Position numbers and translations under genes: made by a program. A DNA stretch of 64,000 nt. It comes from CAYWTS01 sp964461265. GTDB taxonomy: Bacteria; Bacteroidota; Ignavibacteria; Tepidaquicellales; OLB5. How positions within the stretch are numbered: the first letter of the stretch is position 1; every line of letters begins with the position of its first letter. The notes under the pieces are model-generated. The model was not told where the DNA came from, ran no database searches, and worked only from the letters and a program-made list of their open reading frames with translations. Shown here piece by piece: positions 53,556 through 61,064 of this stretch. The stretch spans positions 1 to 64,000 of the forward strand of contig CAYWTS010000005.1 in NCBI GenBank assembly GCA_964461265.1. Reading direction: 5' to 3'.

Positions 53556-53914
53556 TATAAATACTCCATGTTTTGAAGGTCTTTCAGTGCAGGGTTTTCG
53601 GTCTCTATGTTAATAACCATAGATGATTGAACGTTTGTAATTGTAGCAACATGTTCACGTTTCTTAGCAGTAGCCCTGTAGACTTTTATCACGCCGTCAG
53701 GGCATACAAGTGCGCAGTTTACGCAGCCGGTACAATCATCGTTAACAACTACTGCATAGCGGTAACCGAGGTTATTAATATCTTTCGACATCTTCAGGAC
53801 ATCTTCTTTGCAGGCAACCGTGCACATTTCACATCCTTTGCACTTCTGAATATCAATTTCAACTTTACCTTTTATTTTTCTTTGCTTTTTTTGTTGGACA
53901 GCTGTATTTGCCAT
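53555..53914 (-). CDS. 2-oxoacid oxidoreductase delta (ferredoxin) subunit
   Basis: 119 aa with two [4Fe-4S] motifs, CKGCEMCTVACKED and CTGCVNCALVCPDG, and basic ends (QQKKQRKIKGK). This is the electron-output subunit of the KOR/VOR enzyme; it hands electrons to free ferredoxin, perhaps the one encoded just upstream. Confidence 0.92.
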   Translation of the reverse strand: MANTAVQQKKQRKIKGKVEIDIQKCKGCEMCTVACKEDVLKMSKDINNLGYRYAVVVNDDCTGCVNCALVCPDGVIKVYRATAKKREHVATITNVQSSMVINIETENPALKDLQNMEYL

Positions 53915-53951
53915 AAGCTTATTTAAAAATTTTATTAATTATTAACACTTA

Positions 53952-54284
53952 CTACCTTCCAAGAGCATCAAGTTTTTCTTTTTTTGCCAATAGAGTCGTT
54001 TCATCTTCAACGTGATTCGGGTCGTTAACACAGCAATCGACCGGGCATACCTCGGCGCATTTTGGGGTGTCGTAAAAACCTTTACATTCTGTACATTTAT
54101 CGGGGACAATATAATAATAATCGGCTGACCAGAAACCTGTAGCACCGGAGGGTGCAGCTGCTCCTTCACCGTATGTTTGACCACCGTACGACCATTCGCT
54201 TCCACCTGCGTAGATTGCTGTATTAGGACATTCCGGTTCACATGCACCGCAGTTTATGCATTCGGTTGTTATTAAAATAGACAT
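53952..54284 (-). CDS. Chlorobium-type 2[4Fe-4S] ferredoxin, second copy
   Basis: 110 aa. CINCGACEPECP and CTECKGFYDTPKCAEVCP with the same insertion as the ferredoxin at 24335-24667; the two proteins are close paralogues over their whole length. It lies 37 bp before the 2-oxoacid oxidoreductase genes, so it is the likely acceptor of that enzyme and of PFOR. Unlike its paralogue it has no tandem Crp/Fnr sites. Confidence 0.93.
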   Translation of the reverse strand: MSILITTECINCGACEPECPNTAIYAGGSEWSYGGQTYGEGAAAPSGATGFWSADYYYIVPDKCTECKGFYDTPKCAEVCPVDCCVNDPNHVEDETTLLAKKEKLDALGR

Positions 54285-54416
54285 TTTAAAATATTCCTTT
54301 CTATAATGTAAATTTGATAATTCTTATTTTAACCTGTTTTTATATATACAAAAAAGCCTGCCCTTGTTTTTGTATTGCTTACTGTTATAAAAAATGGGTT
54401 TAAATTTTCTGTAAAC

Positions 54417-54881
54417 TTAATCTGTTAAGGTTTTTTCGGTATCTTCTACCACATGTTCGATAAAGCTTTCCATGTCATAAATATTGTATGAGTAGGTAAT
54501 ATCAACTTTGTCTTTAAGCATGTTATAAACACCGCAATACTTATCTCTCGATAAATTAATAGCTCTTTCAATTAATGCTGAGTCAAGCTCTTTGCCAATA
54601 AAATTGTATATAAGGTGAATTTTAGAAAACATTTTTGGATGTTCTGCAGTTATTTCAGAGTCAACATCGACCCAGAACTTATCAAGCTGTTTGCGTGATT
54701 TTTGAATAATTAACACAACATCCATCATTGTGCAGCCAGCTACTGACTGCAATATCAGTTCTTTAGGAGTAGGTCCTTTTGAATGCGTACCTGCAGGTTT
54801 TGAGTCCATTGTAATGGTGTGCCCTGTTTGTGTTTCGCCTTCTAAATGAAAATTACTAATCCAGTTAATTTTAGCTTTCAT
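54417..54881 (-). CDS. OsmC/Ohr-family protein
   Basis: 154 aa. OsmC fold: HTITMDSKPAGTHSKGPTPKEL, VAGCTMMDVVLIIQKSRK, SRDKYCGVYNMLKD. The two Cys match the redox-active pair of peroxide-reducing OsmC proteins. It is 5 bp downstream of the CoA-transferase gene and should share its redox-type promoter. Confidence 0.85.
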   Translation of the reverse strand: MKAKINWISNFHLEGETQTGHTITMDSKPAGTHSKGPTPKELILQSVAGCTMMDVVLIIQKSRKQLDKFWVDVDSEITAEHPKMFSKIHLIYNFIGKELDSALIERAINLSRDKYCGVYNMLKDKVDITYSYNIYDMESFIEHVVEDTEKTLTD

Positions 54882-54886
54882 TAGTA

Positions 54887-56218
54887 TTATAGATATTTAT
54901 GTTCTTTTGCAAATTTTTCTAATTCTTCCCTGAAGTCAGGATGAGCAATGTTAATAAGGCTTTTTGCCCTTTCCCTGATTGTATAGCCATGTAAATTAGC
55001 AACTCCGTACTCGGTTACGACGTAATGAACATCGCCTCGTGAAGTTGTAACACCCGCACCAAGTATTAAATGCGGGACTATCCTTGAAATCGTTCCCTTT
55101 TTAGCTGTAGAAGGTAATGCTATGATAGGTTTGCCTCCTTCAGATTTTGCTGCACCGCGCAGGAAATCAACCTGCCCGCCGAAACCGCTATAAAACATGA
55201 AGCCAATCGAATCAGCACAAACCTGTCCGGTCAAGTCAACTTGCAGTGCTGAATTAATAGCTGTCATTTTATCGTTTCTCGAAATTGTAAAGGGATCATT
55301 CACAAATTCAGTCGGTCTGAATTCCACTTCTGGATTATTATCGATGAAATTGAATACCTTTTTTGTTCCCAGTACAAATGATACAACGATTTTACCGGTC
55401 AGTAGTGTTTTCTTTTCACCATTAATGATACCTTTCTCCACTAATGGTATAATACCATCAGAAAACATTTCGGTATGTATTCCAAGGTCTTTATGGTTTG
55501 TAAGGTAAGAAAGAACTGCATCTGGTATTGCACCTATACCCATCTGGAGCGTAGCACCGTCTTCGATGAGCCCGGCTACATTTTCGCCAATCTTCCTGTA
55601 AACTTCGTTTTCTTCAGGTGTTCTGTCGGGTTCTACCATCGGAAGTTCATTAAGCGGCGTATCAACTTCAACACAATAATGAAGTTTATCTATATGTATG
55701 AAACTGTCTCCATATGTTCTCGGCATCTGGGGATTTATCTGTGCTATAATTACTTTTGCAGATTCTGTTGCAGCTTTAGTTGTATCGACTCCACACCCAA
55801 AACTGCAGAAGCCGCGTTTATCAGGCCGTGAGAGCTGTACTATTGCTACATCCGGTTTAAGGTAGTTTTTTACAAGCCAGGGTACTTCGGAAAGGAATAT
55901 CGGTGTGAAATCTGCGCGCCCTTCTTTGATTGCATTTCTGGCATTGTTTCCAATGAAAAATGCATTATGCCTGAAATGCTTTTCCATTCCGGGCATTGTG
56001 TATGAAGCATCTCCGACTGCCATCAGGTGGCAAACCTCAACGTCTTCCAGTTCGTCTTTCCTGTCAGTCATGGCATCTACTACTACCTCAGGGAATGCAC
56101 AACCTGGGTGTATGTAAACTATATCTCCCGATTTGATAACCTTAACAGCTTCCTGAGCGCTAACAAACTTTTCAAGGTTCATCAATTTTACTTTTTCACC
56201 GGTCTCTTCCAGAAACAT
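54887..56218 (-). CDS. acetyl-CoA hydrolase / CoA-transferase family (Cat1 / 4-hydroxybutyrate CoA-transferase type)
   Basis: 443 aa. The ATG at 56218 is preferred because AAGGAAG lies just upstream; ATG at 56182 is in frame. Motifs: VYIHPGCAFPEVVVDA, LQMGIGAIPDAVLSYL, catalytic Glu in HTEMFSDGI, YSGFGGQVDFLRGA. The enzyme moves CoA between acetate and another acid, fitting acetate production or use beside PFOR. First gene of a unit with the OsmC-like gene. Confidence 0.9.
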   Translation of the reverse strand: MFLEETGEKVKLMNLEKFVSAQEAVKVIKSGDIVYIHPGCAFPEVVVDAMTDRKDELEDVEVCHLMAVGDASYTMPGMEKHFRHNAFFIGNNARNAIKEGRADFTPIFLSEVPWLVKNYLKPDVAIVQLSRPDKRGFCSFGCGVDTTKAATESAKVIIAQINPQMPRTYGDSFIHIDKLHYCVEVDTPLNELPMVEPDRTPEENEVYRKIGENVAGLIEDGATLQMGIGAIPDAVLSYLTNHKDLGIHTEMFSDGIIPLVEKGIINGEKKTLLTGKIVVSFVLGTKKVFNFIDNNPEVEFRPTEFVNDPFTISRNDKMTAINSALQVDLTGQVCADSIGFMFYSGFGGQVDFLRGAAKSEGGKPIIALPSTAKKGTISRIVPHLILGAGVTTSRGDVHYVVTEYGVANLHGYTIRERAKSLINIAHPDFREELEKFAKEHKYL

Positions 56219-56257
56219 TAATCTTCCTTTTTTATATTAATATTTGATATTACTTGA

Positions 56258-56324
56258 CAAAAATAACACTGATTTCCAAAATGTTTCAATGATAACTATC
56301 ACCGCAAAATATGATAATTGTCAT
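56258..56324 (-). promoter_or_regulatory. CoA-transferase promoter: tandem Crp/Fnr-type sites plus TANNTTTG
   Basis: ATGATAACTATCAC at 56289-56302 and the perfect ATGATAATTGTCAT at 56311-56324 are 22 bp apart. TATTTTTG at 56265-56258 follows after 23 bp. The implied leader is about 36 nt and carries the AAGGAAG ribosome site. Confidence 0.72.
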
Positions 56325-56412
56325 ATTATTAGTGCATTGTTCTTCGTATGTTTGTTATGAAATTCATCCTGAATTTTACTACATTTACTTTACAATCCGG
56401 GTGCTGATTTAT

Positions 56413-57144
56413 ATGAATGAAACAAAGTATATTGAAATAAGTAAGTCATATCTTTACTGCCAGCTGAAGCGGTCTGAAGAGCAAAAAGGCTTGAGTAAAA
56501 AACAGCCGCCACTGCCTTTTGTAACAGTTTCAAGAGAAACCGGTTCGGGAGGAACAACTATTGCGAAGATGCTTGTTGACTACCTTGTTGAGAATGATAA
56601 AGATGCTGACTGTCCATGGTCACTTTTCGATAAAAACCTTATACAAAAGGTTCTTGAAGATAATAAACTTCAGCCTGTAATCGAGAAATTAGTACCCGAA
56701 AATAAATTCTCCGAAATACAGGAAGTGTTTGAAGAACTTTTCGGGATGCATCCAACAAGACGCGAAATGATTTTTAAGCTTAACCGCTCTATTCAGAAGC
56801 TTGCCGAAATGGGGAATACAGTTATTGTTGGAAGGGCAGCAAACGTAATTACACATAGATTGATTAATGGTTTTCATATTAGAATAGTCGGCTCGAAAGA
56901 TAAACGCATTAAACACGTTATGGACTATTATAATTATGATAAAAAGAAAGCAGAGGAGTTTGTTAAAGAAGAAGACAAAGCAAGACGTGAATTTGTTAAA
57001 AAGATCTATGGAGCAGATATCGAAGACCCGCACATGTATAACCTTATTATGAATACTGATAAAATTTCTTACGAAGATGCAGTTATTATGGTAGGTGTAC
57101 AAGTACTTAGATTAAAACAAAAACTCAAAGAGATTTACAGATAG
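56413..57144 (+). CDS. cytidylate-kinase-like family protein
   Basis: 243 aa from the ATG at 56413; the frame extends to 56311, but that start would lie inside a regulatory palindrome. P-loop region SRETGSGGTTIAKML, lid-like VIVGRAANVITHRL, and RIVGSKDKRIKHVM with a C-terminal helical part match the cytidylate-kinase-like family (PF13189 type). The natural substrate is unknown. Divergent from the CoA-transferase gene. Confidence 0.8.
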   Translation: MNETKYIEISKSYLYCQLKRSEEQKGLSKKQPPLPFVTVSRETGSGGTTIAKMLVDYLVENDKDADCPWSLFDKNLIQKVLEDNKLQPVIEKLVPENKFSEIQEVFEELFGMHPTRREMIFKLNRSIQKLAEMGNTVIVGRAANVITHRLINGFHIRIVGSKDKRIKHVMDYYNYDKKKAEEFVKEEDKARREFVKKIYGADIEDPHMYNLIMNTDKISYEDAVIMVGVQVLRLKQKLKEIYR

Positions 57145-57298
57145 GTCTATAGGAACTGAAAAATACTTACCATTGAGCCATTTTTAAACAGTTTAGTAAA
57201 TGCTTCCCTTTGGTAATGAATAATTTAATAGTTTTTTATTCCATTAACATAATTTAATTTCGAAAACTTAATAAAAATTAATAGGAGAACATAAATTT

Positions 57299-58426
57299 AT
57301 GTCCGATAAAAAAGCCGACCTGGCAGGTCCGGGTATCAGCACTTATGAAGAGGTTGAGAAGATTCTTCCAACTGGTTATAATTCAATTCTTGATAAAAAA
57401 GAAACACAGAGAGCAATATATGCTGTAAAGGATTACATCGAAAAAAATCTCTGTAAAGAACTTAACCTGATTATGGTCCAGGTTCCGCTTATAGTGGATA
57501 AGGAAAGCGGTGTTAACGATAACCTTGACCGCGACGGTTCTCGCACACCTGTGGATTTCCCATGCGGGCTTGGTATAAGCCCGCGTATAACAGCACAGGT
57601 GGTGCAGGCCGCAACTAAATGGAAACGTCCTGCACTTAAACAGTTTAACTGTGATGTTGGAGAAGGTATTAATACCGATATGCGGGCAGTGCGTAAAGAT
57701 TATTTCCTCGACCATGACCACAGCTCGTATGTTGACCAGTGGGACTGGGAACGCGTAATAACAACCGACCAGCGTAACCTTGCATTCCTTAAAGATATAG
57801 TACGGAAAATCTGGAAAGTAATTACAGGAGCTGAAGAGCATGTTCAGCAAATGTTCCCCAAGCTGAAAGACCCAAGATATCCCAATCTTCCAAAGGAACT
57901 TGAGTTTTTCCACGCAGAAGAGATATTAGAAATGTATCCGGACCTGCCCCGTAAGCAGCGGGAAACCCAGATATTGCAGAAACATCCCGCTATTTTTATA
58001 ATAGGTATTGGGTGGGTACTAAAAGATGGTTATCCTCATGAAATGCGTGCTGCAGATTATGATGACTGGGTTACCGATACTTCTAAAGAAACAGGAAAAG
58101 ATACACACGGTTTGAATGGAGATATTCTGGTTTGGAACCATGTAACTAAACGCCGTCACGAGCTTACGTCGATGGGTATCCGTGTTACAAAGGAAACCCT
58201 TCTGAAACAGCTTGAATTATCGAACCTTATGCATTACAAAGATTTACCGTATCACCAGGCTATACTTAACGATGAAATTCCGTTAAGTATAGGAGGAGGA
58301 ATCGGACAAGCAAGAACTCAGATGCTGCTGTTACGCAAAGCTCACCTCGGTGAAGTTACCGTAACAGTCTGGCCGAAACAACTGAAAGAAATCTGTGCAA
58401 AGAAAAATATTTTTGTGCTTGAGTAA
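57299..58426 (+). CDS. asnA: aspartate-ammonia ligase (asparagine synthetase A)
   Basis: 375 aa with an AGGAGAA ribosome site. Motifs of the class II tRNA-synthetase-like AsnA fold: MVQVPLIVDKESGVNDNLDRDGSRTPVDF (split over residues ~60-88), HSSYVDQWDWE, IGGGIGQARTQMLLL. It makes asparagine from aspartate, ammonia and ATP. It is about 40 residues longer than typical AsnA, mostly at the N-terminus and an insert near 190-225. Followed by a clear terminator. Confidence 0.93.
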   Translation: MSDKKADLAGPGISTYEEVEKILPTGYNSILDKKETQRAIYAVKDYIEKNLCKELNLIMVQVPLIVDKESGVNDNLDRDGSRTPVDFPCGLGISPRITAQVVQAATKWKRPALKQFNCDVGEGINTDMRAVRKDYFLDHDHSSYVDQWDWERVITTDQRNLAFLKDIVRKIWKVITGAEEHVQQMFPKLKDPRYPNLPKELEFFHAEEILEMYPDLPRKQRETQILQKHPAIFIIGIGWVLKDGYPHEMRAADYDDWVTDTSKETGKDTHGLNGDILVWNHVTKRRHELTSMGIRVTKETLLKQLELSNLMHYKDLPYHQAILNDEIPLSIGGGIGQARTQMLLLRKAHLGEVTVTVWPKQLKEICAKKNIFVLE

Positions 58427-58454
58427 CAGAGGTCAGAAATTATTATTTTTGAAC

Positions 58455-58473
58455 AAGGGGTCGATGACCCCTT
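58455..58473 (+). terminator. intrinsic terminator after asnA
   Basis: AAGGGGTC / GACCCCTT stem with GAT loop followed by ATTTATTATTTTT, 28 bp after the asnA stop. Confidence 0.85.
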
Positions 58474-58481
58474 ATTTATTA

Positions 58482-58592
58482 TTTTTGTATCCGCAGCCTT
58501 AATGGGCTGCGTTGCAATTTTCTTGCATAATCGCAACTATGAAAGTTGCGGTTACAGTTTTTTTGCAGGAAAACTGCCTTTTGAGACAGCCC
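58482..58592. mobile_element. MITE-like element, copy B, inverted and truncated
   Basis: The right end TTTTGAGACAGCCC (58579-58592) is the same terminal repeat as in copy A. The interior is the reverse complement of copy A. The left end stops at GTATCCGCAG and lacks the second terminal repeat. It lies directly after the asnA terminator. Confidence 0.7.
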
Positions 58593-58694
58593 CTTATTTA
58601 TTTTATGTTGGTATTGTTTTATAAACACATTACGTATCATAAATTCAGTCAGTTAAGGGCATGTATAGTATATAAAAGTCTTGCATAAACAAAA

Positions 58695-58723
58695 ACCTGA
58701 CAGGTATTAATAACCAGTCAGGT
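58695..58723 (-). terminator. terminator after the glutamate-synthase-like gene
   Basis: Hairpin ACCTGAC ... GTCAGGT with inner GGTTATTAATACC pairing and TTTTT on the minus strand, 36 bp after the stop at 58759. A related but degenerate hairpin is at 26733-26759, so this may be a dispersed repeat family used as terminator. Confidence 0.7.
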
Positions 58724-58758
58724 CTGCTAGTTTATCTAAATCCTATATGAAATTATTA

Positions 58759-60342
58759 TTAGAAATTCAAAATTTCATCAACCTCTTTTTTATCACAGTC
58801 CATTATATAGTTGATACCGCTGATTTCAGCAGCATCTTTAGTTAATGCTGCAATATCATTTCTTTCAATCAAATCGACTGCAAATTTCCTGCTTCCGCAC
58901 ATTAATTGTTTCAAGCCCTGTGCAAGCCTTTCATAATATGTAAATAAACCAATTGCACCGGGGGGAATCCTTTCAAATTCCTTATCACCTAATTCTTTAC
59001 GCAGATGGTTGGATGTAACAAATATCTCATCGATTGTATTTCCGAATCTTTCAACATACACAGGAAGTTCACCTGTTTCAATCGCTTTACCTATAGTTTT
59101 ACCGACCATGGCTGCTGCTATGGGGCTGCGTGCCATACCAATTAACTTCACAAAAGGAGCTCCCAGTGCCAGCCCTTTAAAAATCTGGTCTTCGAAAGTA
59201 AATCCGCCTGCAAGCGCGAGTGTAGGGATATATTTACCTCTATCTGAAAGCTGTTTGGCATATTTATACAGTAGTGAATGTAATTCTACAACTGGAACAC
59301 CCCACTCGTTCATCATACGCCAGGGGCTCATACCGGTACCGCCTCCAGCACCATCAACTGTGAGGAGATCAATTTTATATTTTGAAGCATAAGTAATTGC
59401 TCTCGCAAGATCGGCGGGCCGGTATGCCCCTGTTTTTAAGAAAATGTATTTTGCTCCTGCTTTACGCAGTTCATCGACTCTTTTAGCAAATGATTCTTCG
59501 GTTACCATTCCTACACGTGAGTGTCTTTCAAACTCTTTAAAAGTTCCGCGTTCAAAAGCATTAATTACATCCGGATCGGTCGGATTTGGTAAAACTATAT
59601 AACCTTTTTCATAAAGCATCTGTGCTTTCTTCAGGCTTTTAATCTTAACTTCACCTCCTATATCCTTTGCACCCTGACCCCATTTGAGTTCTACGATTTC
59701 AACACCTAGCTTGTCGATTGCATATTCCTGCACACCGAGCCTTGTATCCTCGATATTTGCCTGTACAATAATAGCACCATAACCGTCTCTCTGGTAATCT
59801 TTAAACAGATTTACGCGGCGTTTTAAATCAACTGTATCTACTACCTTGCCATCTTTAATTACAGACTGCACGTCCATACCTGCAACGTTTTCGCCAATTG
59901 TTAATCCTGTTCCAGCAAGTGCTGACCCTATGGCAAGACCTTCCCAGTTATTTTTCGCTATATCGGTTGAACCTATACCGGGAATTATCCACGGATAGCG
60001 GAACTTAATTTTCTTATCGTGTCCGAAATGAACTTCCAGGTTTACAGCGGGAAAAATTGCCTTATCACTGTCTGCTTCAACTCCGTGTGCTCCGACTGCC
60101 GTACCCATTATACTGAAATGCGAATAATCTACAGGATAATCTTTTTCGGCTGCAGTTGTAATTACGCCGAAAGGCTGCGGATAAATAACCTCATGGCCGC
60201 GAAATGCCGATTTGCCTATCTCGCACATACCTATGCAGCCGTCAACACACGTTACACACATTCCCGATATCGGTGTAATTGAGCCATCGGTTCTGTTTTT
60301 GGTTAAAGTTGCTGCTGAAGAATTTATTCTGGTAAATGACAT
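58759..60342 (-). CDS. FMN-binding glutamate-synthase-like protein (GltB2 domain, standalone)
   Basis: 527 aa with AAGGAG upstream. An unusual Cys-rich N-terminus (CVTCVDGCIGMCEIG) precedes the central and FMN domains of glutamate synthase (GVEIVELKWGQGAKDIGGEVK, LLTVDGAGGGTGMSPWRMMNEWG, LALAGGFTFEDQI, GLALGAPFVKLIGMARS). There is no glutaminase domain. It is the last gene of an operon with NuoE-, NuoF- and Fe-S-head proteins, so the NAD(P)H and Fe-S subunits probably supply its electrons. Whether it makes glutamate is uncertain. Confidence 0.85.
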   Translation of the reverse strand: MSFTRINSSAATLTKNRTDGSITPISGMCVTCVDGCIGMCEIGKSAFRGHEVIYPQPFGVITTAAEKDYPVDYSHFSIMGTAVGAHGVEADSDKAIFPAVNLEVHFGHDKKIKFRYPWIIPGIGSTDIAKNNWEGLAIGSALAGTGLTIGENVAGMDVQSVIKDGKVVDTVDLKRRVNLFKDYQRDGYGAIIVQANIEDTRLGVQEYAIDKLGVEIVELKWGQGAKDIGGEVKIKSLKKAQMLYEKGYIVLPNPTDPDVINAFERGTFKEFERHSRVGMVTEESFAKRVDELRKAGAKYIFLKTGAYRPADLARAITYASKYKIDLLTVDGAGGGTGMSPWRMMNEWGVPVVELHSLLYKYAKQLSDRGKYIPTLALAGGFTFEDQIFKGLALGAPFVKLIGMARSPIAAAMVGKTIGKAIETGELPVYVERFGNTIDEIFVTSNHLRKELGDKEFERIPPGAIGLFTYYERLAQGLKQLMCGSRKFAVDLIERNDIAALTKDAAEISGINYIMDCDKKEVDEILNF

Positions 60343-60363
60343 TATATTTTCTCCTTATTTTTT

Positions 60364-61044
60364 TTAATTTTCTTTATTGATTTCACAAGCGACACATGGT
60401 GACATATAACACATCATGTCGTCAAATTTTTCTATTTCAATGCAAGGTGGGCTTAAATTTGCACACCCGCCACATATTGCTTTTTCAGGTTCTGTATAAG
60501 TACATCGTAGCCCGCATGCAGGACAAACATATATACACCCGCCGCACAATCTGCAGATCTCCGATTTTTTATCGAATGGCGTTCCAATGCTTCTGTTTTC
60601 TCCCCGTCCGCGAAAGCCAATTGCCTTTGCCATCATTTGTTCTTTGCATATTCTAACACATAAACCGCACATAATACAATCTTCATATTCCTGTCTGAAT
60701 CTCTGCTTAATAACGTTATGGGCTGAGGCAAGGTCCTGTATTATTTTGGATTGCGGGCACGAAGCGAGTAAAAGTTCAAGTATCATCTTTCTTGTATTTA
60801 CAACCCTTGTTGAAGCAGTTCTTACTTTCATCCCTTCTTCAACCGGATATGTACACGATGAAACTAATTTTGTGTTAGGTTCTTCACCAATTTCCACCAC
60901 ACAAAGTCTGCATGCTCCATAGGGTGTCAGTCCTTCCATATGACACAATGTTGGAATAGGAAACCCATAAAACCGTGCTGCCTCAAGTATAGTTGATCCG
61001 TCTTCTACCGAGACTTTTAAACCATTTAAAGTTAGATTTATCAT
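60364..61044 (-). CDS. NuoG/HydA-type Fe-S head protein without catalytic domain
   Basis: 226 aa. [2Fe-2S] domain (PTLCHMEGLTPYGACRLCVVE ... SSCTYP), then two [4Fe-4S] motifs (CIMCGLCVRICKE, CRLCGGCIYVCP) and a Cys-rich tail (CGGCANLSPPC, CYMSPCVAC). The head resembles residues 1-180 of the Fe-S/HdrA fusion at 1416-3182, and it likewise lacks the NuoG His-Cys3 motif. It ends without a hydrogenase or Hdr domain and links NuoF to the glutamate-synthase-like protein. Confidence 0.88.
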   Translation of the reverse strand: MINLTLNGLKVSVEDGSTILEAARFYGFPIPTLCHMEGLTPYGACRLCVVEIGEEPNTKLVSSCTYPVEEGMKVRTASTRVVNTRKMILELLLASCPQSKIIQDLASAHNVIKQRFRQEYEDCIMCGLCVRICKEQMMAKAIGFRGRGENRSIGTPFDKKSEICRLCGGCIYVCPACGLRCTYTEPEKAICGGCANLSPPCIEIEKFDDMMCYMSPCVACEINKEN

Positions 61045-61064
61045 TGTGTTAATACTATAGAATT

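Noticed and set aside
54344..54384. AT-rich inverted repeat upstream of the second ferredoxin gene
   Set aside because: The stem is short, made only of A/T with a long loop; insufficient for a terminator call.
56311..56412. Upstream start for the cytidylate-kinase-like gene
   Set aside because: The start codon would be part of the perfect regulatory palindrome, and the added residues are unconserved in type.
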